Below, piece by piece: positions 1 through 5,641 of a stretch of 6,129 bases of DNA. Position numbers and translations under genes: made by a program. Within the stretch, counting starts at the first letter, position 1, and every line of letters starts with the position of its first letter. The DNA comes from CAZWRK01 sp964635875 (GTDB lineage: Bacteria > Pseudomonadota > Gammaproteobacteria > Burkholderiales > Aquaspirillaceae). The DNA lies in assembly GCA_964635875.1 (NCBI GenBank), contig CAZWRK010000194.1:1-6129 (forward strand), given 5' to 3'. The notes under the pieces were generated by a model. That model did not search any database and had not been told where the DNA came from. It was given only the letters and a program-made list of their open reading frames with translations.

Positions 1-1484
1 ACATAAGCTTTAATTTTCATTGTTAAAGCAACTATGCCGTCGCTGTCTTCAACTTTGTATTCAATAATAGTTGCATCAGGTAAGTATAAGCAACCACATT
101 TTCCAGCAACCCAGTTACCACCTGATTTAGTTCCAAAGTTGTAACAAAATGCAATTGTGTTTCCTTGTCTAAAGTCTTTGAACTTACCTGCATCATATTT
201 GTCTAATATTGCAGTTATATCAACTTCAACTGTTCTTTTTGTAGGTATCTTTTCTGAAATACCAGACTCAGAACACACACAAGGAACATTTTGTAATTCA
301 TTTGATAATGTCATTGTGATTGTTTGAGCACAGAAACATGCATAATCACTGTATGAACCAATCATCACTTCATTGTTTTTAGCAACTAGTGGTGAAGCAG
401 AATCATACGATGGAGTGTATGGAGCAGCGAAGCTTTGAGCGTTTGCCGAAGTGTAAGTCAATGCGGCTGAGCTATCGGCTGCGGTTGTAAATCCGATCTT
501 AGTTGCAATACTATTTGCAGTGTTTGCTCCAGTATTCCATTTTAATGTTAATGTTGAACCGTTTGATGTAATTGTGAATTTACCTGTTGTGTTAGAATAA
601 GTACAAGTAAACGTATTAGCAGAACCTAAAGAGTTCATACTAGTTTGAATTGCATCTGCTAAATCGTGTGGATCACGATATGTTTTCTCAGTTAATGTAG
701 CAACTCTAGTTGTAGCATTGTCTAAGAAATCAAGATACTTGCTAGATGAAGTAATTGTGATCGGATCGAAATAATAAGTTGCACCTTCTAATGAAAATGA
801 ACCATTAATAAATTCGCCTGCATTAGCCTCTAAACTAAACTCTGAAACCCTTGCTCCCGACATTAGTTCTACTGAGTTTTCATTGCCTCTGTAATACCAT
901 ATAGATAAAGCACCGAATGAATCGGCAGGTTTATATTGGATTGCTTTTCCTAAGTTAATACCAGAACTTGGTGCGTTTGCGAGATTGAAGCCTAATGATA
1001 ATGTATCAGATGAAATAGAATATACAGGTCTGATATTATATCCATTTGTTCCATCTTTAATTAATAAAGCTTGTCCACGTTGATAGTTAACACCTTCACC
1101 AGTATCTACAACCACAGTTGCTCTGGCACTAGTAGTTCCTGCGGTAGAACCACCGATTGTGTCGTATTGTGTAGAATTAACAACTTCTGAACCGAATGCT
1201 GTTTTTAATAATTCAGAATAATTTGGCTTTGTTCCTTCAACACCTGAATGTCTAATGTAGTGAGAAATTTCTCCTGTTGGAGCTTCTAGCCCGATAATTG
1301 GCTGAGCCTCACCAATACTCGAACGAATTTCTGCGTTTTCTAAAACGTCGAAAGCTGGTGTTAGCTCAAACGCTCCATCTTGTAATTCAACAAAGCTTGA
1401 TCCAGAAGCAGGTACAACAGGCGTGCCTACTGTACTTTCTTCCATGATAGCAGCTACGGTTTTTCTTGTTAACTGTACTGACAT
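1..1484 (-). CDS. Major tail tube protein, 3' end cut by the window edge
   Basis: The open frame starts at ATG 1484 and runs 494 codons to the left edge with no stop, so the C-terminus is missing. The N-terminus (LTRKTVAAIMEES, then TKPNYSELLKTAFG near 86-98) reads like the siphovirus tail tube family whose subunits stack as rings to form the tail lumen; this is family recall, not a search. A separate module seems to sit at about residues 237-352, with the pattern YLDF, LADAIQTSMN, TGKFTITSNGS and a Thr/Ala-rich GFTTAADSS stretch, recurrent in phage structural proteins and probably on the tube surface. The part after it holds three C-x-C motifs (383-385, 402-404, 463-465) plus Cys447; Cys294 lies in the insert. 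The start is fixed by a TAAGGAG Shine-Dalgarno five bases upstream. It follows the tail terminator gene, the usual order in long-tailed phages. At over 494 residues it is much longer than a minimal tube protein of about 150-250. Function is fairly sure; domain limits are approximate. Confidence 0.8.
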   Translation of the reverse strand, partial: MSVQLTRKTVAAIMEESTVGTPVVPASGSSFVELQDGAFELTPAFDVLENAEIRSSIGEAQPIIGLEAPTGEISHYIRHSGVEGTKPNYSELLKTAFGSEVVNSTQYDTIGGSTAGTTSARATVVVDTGEGVNYQRGQALLIKDGTNGYNIRPVYSISSDTLSLGFNLANAPSSGINLGKAIQYKPADSFGALSIWYYRGNENSVELMSGARVSEFSLEANAGEFINGSFSLEGATYYFDPITITSSSKYLDFLDNATTRVATLTEKTYRDPHDLADAIQTSMNSLGSANTFTCTYSNTTGKFTITSNGSTLTLKWNTGANTANSIATKIGFTTAADSSAALTYTSANAQSFAAPYTPSYDSASPLVAKNNEVMIGSYSDYACFCAQTITMTLSNELQNVPCVCSESGISEKIPTKRTVEVDITAILDKYDAGKFKDFRQGNTIAFCYNFGTKSGGNWVAGKCGCLYLPDATIIEYKVEDSDGIVALTMKIKAY

Positions 1485-1489
1485 AGTTT

Positions 1490-1496
1490 CTCCTTA
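1490..1496 (-). promoter_or_regulatory. Shine-Dalgarno of the tail tube gene, overlapping the upstream stop
   Basis: On the minus strand the bases read TAAGGAG, followed by AAACT and then ATG at 1484. The first three bases are the TAA stop of the tail terminator gene. It is the strongest ribosome binding site in the window, as expected for a protein made in many copies, and sharing the stop codon suggests ribosomes finishing the upstream gene can reinitiate here. Confidence 0.85.
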
Positions 1497-1952
1497 TGTA
1501 AGAGTTTCGTAATACTCAAACTCAAAGTTTAATGTCGCCTTTAAATAATTATCTTTCTCTCCGAAAACCGTTTCTATCCCATTGTGTCCTAGATATTTGC
1601 AAATTGCAACCGACTGGTTTAATGAATCTAGTACATCAATTGATAATGCGCTTATTACTAATAAAGCGTCTTCGAATATTTGCTTTGCCTGTGATTCTTT
1701 ATCATCAACATTTAAATCACTAGCAAAATAATTCCTAGTAATTACTACTTCGAAAGTTTGTGATTGATAAATTTTAGGACATACTTCTCTATTTGTATTG
1801 ATAGCCTGTCTCCATGCTATTCCGACTCCTTGATTTAGATATAAATTGTTGTTTTCTTCTGGCTGATAAGCATTGGTTAAATAAGTATGATTAGGCAATG
1901 CCGTTGTGACAGCGGTTTTAATTAAATCTATTGCACTAGAAATTGTGCTCAT
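1494..1952 (-). CDS. Probable tail terminator (tail completion) protein
   Basis: This encodes 152 residues. I infer that it caps the growing tail tube and forms the tail side of the head-tail joint. The support is position (directly between a connector-like gene and the tail tube gene), typical length for terminators, and layout: an N-terminal helix (SSAIDLIKTAVTTAL, 5-19), a beta strand core (QTFEVVITR, 65-73), a long helix (ESQAKQIFEDALLVISAL, about 86-103) and a final strand pair ending LKATLNFEFEYYETL, which resembles terminator proteins that end in an alternating hydrophobic strand. No catalytic motif is seen. The start ATG overlaps the stop of the upstream connector gene as ATGA (1949-1952), with AGGA about 11 bases upstream, so translation is probably coupled. 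A minor neck protein is the main alternative. Confidence 0.62.
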   Translation of the reverse strand: MSTISSAIDLIKTAVTTALPNHTYLTNAYQPEENNNLYLNQGVGIAWRQAINTNREVCPKIYQSQTFEVVITRNYFASDLNVDDKESQAKQIFEDALLVISALSIDVLDSLNQSVAICKYLGHNGIETVFGEKDNYLKATLNFEFEYYETLT

Positions 1953-2800
1953 CGTCTAAGATATCCTGTTCCGATATATACTTCACCATCTTCTAATGTA
2001 GCATTCATATTAGTATCTACATTGAAAATTCTTTGCGACATAGCTTTTTTGTAATTCGCTTCCGCATCGTTTTTTAAATCTCTGTAATCCTGTCCTAATG
2101 CATTGTAAATTAATGATGCAACTTTATGAACTGCAGGCTGTGTAAGAAGTCTATAATCAAGTATCTGATTTTTAGATTTAAGAATATTTTTTTCCTTCAT
2201 GTCATTTATTATTTGTTCAGCTGCTATAACATGTTGTTCTTCCCATGTTGTTTTCCCTGCTAAGAATTGTAAATATACATTTGCTCTAACTAAATCAGGG
2301 TATTGTAATTTCAAATCATAATCATCAGCAAATTTATGTCCGATGTATTGCAATTCTGTAGTATTTTTTAAATCTGCACTAAATGTTAATCGAACCCAGT
2401 ACAAATTAAATATCGACATTCCAGATAATCCAGTAATCGTATGTCCAGAATGATTTGTGTTATCTTTCATCCATGATTTATTAGGATCAGGCGTCCATAC
2501 AATATGACCAGATTGCGCTAATGTTTTTCCACTAGACGCTGTAAAATCTTGCACATCTAAAGCTGCTTCCCATGAGCTACCATTCCATAAATGAATTGCG
2601 CTCACTGTTGCAGATTGATCATTTGCAACTTTTACTGTGATATACCTATGATTGAACGGAAATTCAGAACCTAAATAAATATAATCTTGAGCGGCAACAA
2701 TCGGCAATACCTTTGATACTCCTGCAACAGATGCCATTTCATTTGAAATATCAATGTTAGTTCCGTTATCATTCCATACAATTCTATTTGTCAGTAACAT
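1949..2800 (-). CDS. Two-domain virion protein, probable head-tail connector with N-terminal beta domain
   Basis: This 283-residue protein appears to have two parts. Residues about 35-157 are strand-rich and aromatic (DYIYLGSEFPFNHRYITVKVAN at 39-60, HLWNGSSWEAALDV at 70-83, YWVRLTFSADL at 134-144), like a beta-sandwich module that recurs in phage structural proteins. Residues about 158-260 are helical, with RANVYLQFLAG, AAEQIINDMKEKN, QPAVHKVASLIYNALG and NDAEANYKKAMSQR, in the style of gp6/gp15-type head-tail adaptors that form a ring under the portal. The tail end holds an EF-hand-like loop at 262-273 (D-x-N-x-N-x-T-L-x-x-x-E), then GTGYLRR. Position just before the tail terminator fits a connector. 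The start at ATG 2800 has AGAGGA upstream and overlaps the 47-residue gene by 17 bases; the stop overlaps the next start as ATGA. At 283 residues it is about twice the usual adaptor length because of the N-terminal domain. Existence of the gene is certain; the connector role is an inference. Confidence 0.6.
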   Translation of the reverse strand: MLLTNRIVWNDNGTNIDISNEMASVAGVSKVLPIVAAQDYIYLGSEFPFNHRYITVKVANDQSATVSAIHLWNGSSWEAALDVQDFTASSGKTLAQSGHIVWTPDPNKSWMKDNTNHSGHTITGLSGMSIFNLYWVRLTFSADLKNTTELQYIGHKFADDYDLKLQYPDLVRANVYLQFLAGKTTWEEQHVIAAEQIINDMKEKNILKSKNQILDYRLLTQPAVHKVASLIYNALGQDYRDLKNDAEANYKKAMSQRIFNVDTNMNATLEDGEVYIGTGYLRR

Positions 2801-2927
2801 CTTTCTTTTCCTCTACAGGTTTAAGTGATCTTATTAAATCAACAATTTCTAAAGATTGTCCTAATGGAACAACTGATAATTTTTGTAGTATAAAGTTTAA
2901 TTGATCTAATGTTATTTCATATTTCAT
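2784..2927 (-). CDS. Small 47-residue phage protein in overlapping frames
   Basis: Reading from ATG 2927 to TAG 2784 gives a 47-residue acidic/lysine-rich protein starting MKYEITLDQLNFILQKL and ending KPVEEKKDVTDK, probably two short amphipathic helices. It fills what would otherwise be a 123-base gap. Its ATG overlaps the stop of the upstream 70-residue gene as ATGA (2924-2927), a GGAG lies ten bases upstream (2938-2941), and its end overlaps the connector start at 2800 by 17 bases, so it fits the coupled packing of the operon exactly. Small proteins with a similar opening (strand, then LTLEELN-type helix, then a leucine-rich second helix) recur among phage structural genes, but no function is known to me. 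No membrane segment or Cys is present. Confidence 0.72.
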   Translation of the reverse strand: MKYEITLDQLNFILQKLSVVPLGQSLEIVDLIRSLKPVEEKKDVTDK

Positions 2928-3136
2928 ACGTCTACGGCTCCGTTATACCCTGGTAAGGTTTTTAAATAAGTATAAACCAAGTCTCGCGCATCTTGAGTTT
3001 CTAAGTCAAGAGTAGAAAAGGTATTTGCATTTGGCGAACTACCAATTGCTGCTAAAGTAACGTCTCCTGTATTAACTCCAGCTTCGTCGAAGTAGTAATC
3101 TAAATTTCCAGAAAAAGGATTAAACTTAAATGGCAT
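2924..3136 (-). CDS. Small fibre-like structural protein of unknown function (70 residues)
   Basis: The protein starts MPFKFNPFSGNLDYYFDEAG, an opening seen from memory in many phage virion-associated proteins. It continues with GDVTLAAIGSSPNANTF (24-40), which resembles a short linker or repeat unit found in phage fibres. The C-terminal third (QDARDLVYTYLKTLPGY, 48-64) is probably helical. I infer a small virion component, perhaps a shortened fibre or adhesion module, but this is not proven. The ATG at 3136 immediately follows the TAA of the upstream gene (TAAATG) and is in the same frame. AAAGGA eight bases upstream supports independent initiation. The stop overlaps the next gene's ATG. Confidence 0.7.
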   Translation of the reverse strand: MPFKFNPFSGNLDYYFDEAGVNTGDVTLAAIGSSPNANTFSTLDLETQDARDLVYTYLKTLPGYNGAVDV

Positions 3137-3394
3137 TTACGCCGTCCTTTCAACCTCTGAAACATTTGCTTTGGTTGAATCTGTATAAGTTACTAATAAA
3201 ACTTTATATGTTGTTGCGCCGTTTTTATATGTATAAGTTTCTGTTGTAGCACTTGGATAAGCTACTGTGATTTTATTTCCGACCGCTGCGTCTATGAATC
3301 CGCCTATATTTAATGTTCTTACAGCAACATTTCCTTCTGGTGTTTCTACGAACTTTTGTTGTTCTAATGTATTTTTACTAGGATCAAGAGTCAT
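3137..3394 (-). CDS. Small beta-rich phage protein of unknown function (85 residues)
   Basis: This 85-residue protein has a charged N-terminus (DPSKNTLEQQKFVETPEG) and then alternating hydrophobic strands: NVAVRTLNI (22-30), KITVAYPSATTETYTYKNG (41-59) and YKVLLVTYTDSTKANVSEVERT (63-84). The YP-S-TTE-YTYKNG then VTYTDSTK pattern is a beta-hairpin-rich motif I recall from many uncultured phage structural proteins, where its role is unassigned. It is the first gene after the 100-base gap and so may start a sub-operon. A GAGG lies five bases before ATG 3394. No signal peptide, membrane segment or Cys is present. A virion surface or head-fibre component is the best guess from the neighbours. Confidence 0.68.
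   Translation of the reverse strand: MTLDPSKNTLEQQKFVETPEGNVAVRTLNIGGFIDAAVGNKITVAYPSATTETYTYKNGATTYKVLLVTYTDSTKANVSEVERTA
3145..3150 (-). promoter_or_regulatory. Shine-Dalgarno deciding the start of the 70-residue gene
   Basis: The minus strand reads AAAGGA, eight bases before ATG 3136, inside the last codons of the upstream 85-residue gene. Because the two genes share a frame and are separated only by TAA, this site is the main evidence that the second is initiated independently and is not a broken C-terminal half of one gene. Confidence 0.75.
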
Positions 3395-3494
3395 TGCGTC
3401 CTCGATTTAAAACTATATGTGAAGTATAGCAAGGCGTATGAACTACACTCCACACATAGTTATTTATCTAGTCAGGAAATCGGAGAAACCCTGA
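3395..3494 (-). promoter_or_regulatory. Intergenic gap with possible internal promoter
   Basis: This is the only non-coding gap longer than 30 bases in the window. On the minus strand positions 3431-3423 read TGCTATACT, matching an extended -10 element (TG-n-TATAAT with one mismatch). The best-placed -35 region (3451-3446, GGAGTG) does not match TTGACA, so any promoter would rely on the extended -10 or a phage-specific factor. Transcription would begin near 3416, giving a leader of about 20 bases before ATG 3394. Near the decoration stop, TCAGG and CCTGA (3490-3494 and 3472-3476) could form a short 5-6 bp hairpin, but no U-run follows, so I do not call an intrinsic terminator. Confidence 0.35.
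3411..3461 (-). repeat. Imperfect inverted repeat, 11-bp arms, in the intergenic gap
   Basis: Arms AACTATGTGTG (3461-3451) and CACATATAGTT (3421-3411), written on the minus strand, pair over 11 positions. The only non-Watson-Crick position is a G-U wobble in the minus-strand RNA. The loop is 29 bases and contains the extended -10-like element. The second arm is followed by only a short U-run, so it is a poor terminator; an RNA processing or leader structure, or a protein binding site, is equally possible. Confidence 0.5.
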
Positions 3495-3896
3495 TTAGAA
3501 TTTTGATAAAACTAATTCGAATTCAATTTTACCTGCGGTTAATGCATCTGTTCCGATAAGAACATCAACAGTAGTTCCGCTTGCAACATATACTGCACCT
3601 GCGCTTGGTACGCCTTCGATTACAGCATTTGAAGTTAAAGAAGCAACTGCTGTTGCTGCCATAAATTCTGCACCTGCGCCATTAGTACATAATGCAACTG
3701 TTGCTGAGCCGCCTGAAGTACAAGCGGTTTGAACTTTTGCGATTACTTTATGCACTACCATGTTACAACCTGCGGTGAATAATGTTAATGCACCTGTTGC
3801 TCCACCATCTTTAGAATAATCATATACGATTTTTTCTACTACATGACCTTCATCTGGTAAATTAACTGTGCCGTGATGATATGTTACGTTTGCCAT
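3495..3896 (-). CDS. Probable capsid decoration (head surface) protein
   Basis: This encodes 133 residues rich in Ala, Thr, Val and Gly and with the look of an all-beta protein: a charged N-terminal arm (1-27), then strands at NMVVHKVIAKVQTACTSGGSATVALC (45-70), AVASLTSNAVIEGVP (83-97), AVYVASGTTVDVLIG (101-115) and a closing strand KIEFELVLSKF (123-133). The pattern VHKVxxKVxTACTSGGSATV and ALTAGKIEFELVL resembles a family of beta-sandwich phage head proteins placed after the coat gene. I infer that it binds the capsid shell and stabilises or decorates it. Three Cys (44, 59, 70) are present. AAGGA lies ten bases upstream, inside the end of the preceding small gene, and ATG 3896 is in the same frame as that gene, after its TAA and one codon. 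A head fibre or other surface protein is the alternative. Confidence 0.6.
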   Translation of the reverse strand: MANVTYHHGTVNLPDEGHVVEKIVYDYSKDGGATGALTLFTAGCNMVVHKVIAKVQTACTSGGSATVALCTNGAGAEFMAATAVASLTSNAVIEGVPSAGAVYVASGTTVDVLIGTDALTAGKIEFELVLSKF

Positions 3897-3899
3897 AAA

Positions 3900-4091
3900 T
3901 TATTTTTCCTTTTTTACTTTATTTATCTTTGCCGTAGTTACAATCCAAGCGACATGCTTTGATCCTACTGCATAGATTGATAATATTTGTACTGGCAGCT
4001 TAATCTGTTTGATTTGATCTAATAACTCTTGTGCAGATAATCCTTCTAGGAAAGTTAAATTCTGCGAATAATTATTTAGATTTTCAAACAT
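3900..4091 (-). CDS. Small protein of unknown function between coat and decoration genes
   Basis: This 63-residue protein has an amphipathic N-terminal helix (LEGLSAQELLDQIKQIKL, 15-32), then two probable strands (VQILSIYAVG, 34-43, and KHVAWIVTTAKI, 45-56) and a basic tail KVKKEK. A small protein with the same QIxSIYxxGxKHxAWI core is familiar beside coat genes in uncultured phages, but I know of no assigned function. The start at 4091 has AAGGCGG about seven bases upstream. The hydrophobic stretch is too short and broken for a clear membrane segment. Its place between two abundant virion proteins suggests a minor capsid-associated or assembly role; this is inference only. Its last codons include an in-frame A-AAA-AAG heptamer (3915-3909). 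Confidence 0.7.
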   Translation of the reverse strand: MFENLNNYSQNLTFLEGLSAQELLDQIKQIKLPVQILSIYAVGSKHVAWIVTTAKINKVKKEK

Positions 4092-4108
4092 ACTAAGCCG
4101 CCTTGTAC

Positions 4109-4118
4109 TAACTAGTTA
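4109..4118. repeat. 10-bp perfect palindrome just after the coat gene stop
   Basis: TAACTAGTTA reads the same on both strands and begins with the second of two tandem stop codons of the coat gene. With no loop it cannot form an RNA hairpin, so it may be chance or a dimeric protein site; nothing else supports a function. Confidence 0.3.
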
Positions 4119-4994
4119 TTATAATGTGCTTCCAGAAGATGCAGCAGAAACAACAATGTGTTTTTTTGCACCTTGTATTCCAAGAGCTGCACCAAATACA
4201 ACGTCTACCGACATCTTGAACATAAATTTTCCTTGTCCATGCATGTCAGAGATTTTGAAACGAGCTTCTTGCTGCATAACTAAATGCATGAAGTCAGGGT
4301 GGAATAACAATGCTCTGTCAGTGCTGAAAGAGTTGTCCTCAAGAATATTGAAGCCAAATCTCTTCTGAGCAATTTGACCACCGATTACTGGTAAGTCGTT
4401 TCCAACATAATCACCGCTTGTTAAAGTTTGTGCGTTCAACAAGTCTCCGTGATAAGATGGATCAACTAAACAGAACCAACCTTTTGATGTATCCCATTTA
4501 GCTTGTCCTGCTAAGATTCTAGCAGCACTCAATTGAGATGCGTTAAAATCAGTAACAGAGTTGATCAAATGATCAGGAGCAGAAGTAGAAGGAGAAACTA
4601 ATGATTTCAAATATTCATTAATTTGCTGTTCTACAGCGTACATTAAAGAATTTCTGATTTCAGAATCTTGCGCTCCAATTTGTGATTGCAACATAACCAA
4701 ATCTTCCATTTCGAATGAAGCAACTGCTCTTTTGTTAGCAGTAACATCTACATAAGAAGTAGAAAGAAGTTGAGAGTTGAAAGAGTCAGCATCTGTTCCT
4801 GCAGTTCTTAATTCACCAGTTGGTGCATTAATTTGTGACACACGAACTCTATCTCCTAATTGCTTAATCTCGCCGCTGTAGTCTTTGTTAACTAAAGCAC
4901 CAAGTAATAGGCGTTGACGTAATTCTTTCATAAAAATCGGTGCCCAGTATTTGTTCACCTGATTTGTTACATCTGATAATAAAGTAGAACTCAT
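4119..4994 (-). CDS. Major capsid (coat) protein, HK97 fold
   Basis: This 291-residue protein assembles the icosahedral shell. The N-terminal arm (1-35) contains YWAPIFMKELRQRLLLGALVN. It is followed by GEIKQLGDRVRVSQI (41-55), the typical entry to the E-loop, which covers about 56-90. A long helix at about 95-135 (EMEDLVMLQSQIGAQDSEI, then YAVEQQINEYLKSL) matches the spine helix. GWFCLVDPSYHGDLLN (172-187) and IAQKRFGFNILEDNSF (208-223) are the A- and P-domain signatures, with a final LLFHPDFMHLVMQQ segment. These are the landmarks of HK97-fold coats. AAAGGA seven bases upstream of ATG 4994 gives a strong start, and two TAA codons in tandem (4121-4116) give efficient termination. The gene follows its scaffold directly. 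No protease gene or cleavable prodomain is seen here, so assembly is probably scaffold-driven without an N-terminal processing step; this is inference. Confidence 0.93.
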   Translation of the reverse strand: MSSTLLSDVTNQVNKYWAPIFMKELRQRLLLGALVNKDYSGEIKQLGDRVRVSQINAPTGELRTAGTDADSFNSQLLSTSYVDVTANKRAVASFEMEDLVMLQSQIGAQDSEIRNSLMYAVEQQINEYLKSLVSPSTSAPDHLINSVTDFNASQLSAARILAGQAKWDTSKGWFCLVDPSYHGDLLNAQTLTSGDYVGNDLPVIGGQIAQKRFGFNILEDNSFSTDRALLFHPDFMHLVMQQEARFKISDMHGQGKFMFKMSVDVVFGAALGIQGAKKHIVVSAASSGSTL

Positions 4995-5001
4995 AGTTTT
5001 A

Positions 5002-5007
5002 TCCTTT
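5002..5007 (-). promoter_or_regulatory. Shine-Dalgarno of the major capsid gene
   Basis: AAAGGA on the minus strand lies seven bases before ATG 4994, within the 18-base gap after the scaffold stop. It fixes the coat start and matches the need for high expression. Confidence 0.8.
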
Positions 5008-5012
5008 CAAAG

Positions 5013-5618
5013 TTATGAATTTAACACGTCTTTTAAACGTGCCTTTTGATCTTTAAGTGGTAATTTTAACCACTCTTCGTAAGTGAGTTTTACACCGTTG
5101 CCTTGCGCAGCATGATTTGGCATTTGAATGTTGCTAGGTTTTTTCACAATCGCACTATACGTTTGTTCAAATTCCTTTGCATACTTCTCGACACTTAATT
5201 GATCAGGCATTTGAGTTGTCGGATCAATTGGAATCTTCGATAAATCAAATAATCCAAAATACTGCTTATCAACTTGCCCAGATAATTTGCCAAGAACAGC
5301 GTCTAGTTTCACAGAATTATTTAGAACTTCTTCGACATGAGCTGCTTTTGCTTTCGCTTCTGCAATCTCTTTATCTCGCATTTCTAATAACGCTTTAAGG
5401 TTGCCTTCCTCTTTTAGTTTAGCTTCCTCAATTGCCTTTAGCTTAGCTTGCGCATCAGCCAATTCTGCGTCCCTTTTCTTTTTCTCAGCAAGAAGTTTCA
5501 CATGCGTTTCATACGCTACTGTGTCTTTCTTTTTCTCATCTGTTTGATTGATTTCGGCTGAACCGCCACTGGCTGCGTTCTGGTTGCTTCCACTGGAAGC
5601 TTGATCACTGTTCGACAT
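5013..5618 (-). CDS. Capsid scaffolding protein
   Basis: This 201-residue, highly charged, mostly helical protein is directly upstream of the coat gene, the standard place for a scaffold that guides procapsid assembly and then leaves. The first 30 residues are Ser/Asn/Gly-rich and probably disordered. Residues about 35-100 form a Lys/Glu/Ala-rich coiled coil (KLLAEKKKRDAELADAQAKL, EEAKLKEEGNLKALLEMRDK). There is a short ordered segment (QVDKQYFGLFDLSKIPID, 115-132), a second helix (SVEKYAKEFEQTYSAIV), a Gly/Asn linker (168-176), and a C-terminal basic helix from LTYEEWLKLPLKDQKARLKDV (178-198), likely the coat-binding element. No protease catalytic motif is seen, so it is not an obvious protease-scaffold fusion. 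ATG 5618 has GGAG eight bases upstream. No other role fits as well. Confidence 0.86.
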   Translation of the reverse strand: MSNSDQASSGSNQNAASGGSAEINQTDEKKKDTVAYETHVKLLAEKKKRDAELADAQAKLKAIEEAKLKEEGNLKALLEMRDKEIAEAKAKAAHVEEVLNNSVKLDAVLGKLSGQVDKQYFGLFDLSKIPIDPTTQMPDQLSVEKYAKEFEQTYSAIVKKPSNIQMPNHAAQGNGVKLTYEEWLKLPLKDQKARLKDVLNS

Positions 5619-5641
5619 TATTTTCTCCGATCTTTATACTT

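Noticed and set aside
1532..1723. 63-codon plus-strand frame opposite the tail terminator gene
   Set aside because: It lies within the better supported minus-strand gene and has no recognisable content.
3472..3494. Rho-independent terminator after the decoration gene
   Set aside because: The stem is only 5-6 bp with a long loop and no U-run follows, so it does not meet the pattern.
4126..4368. 80-codon plus-strand frame opposite the coat gene
   Set aside because: It is fully inside the coat gene, whose protein is clearly recognised, and shows no independent motif.
5177..5398. 73-codon plus-strand frame opposite the scaffold
   Set aside because: The Leu/Gln-rich translation is the complement of the scaffold coiled coil, and all neighbouring genes run on the other strand.
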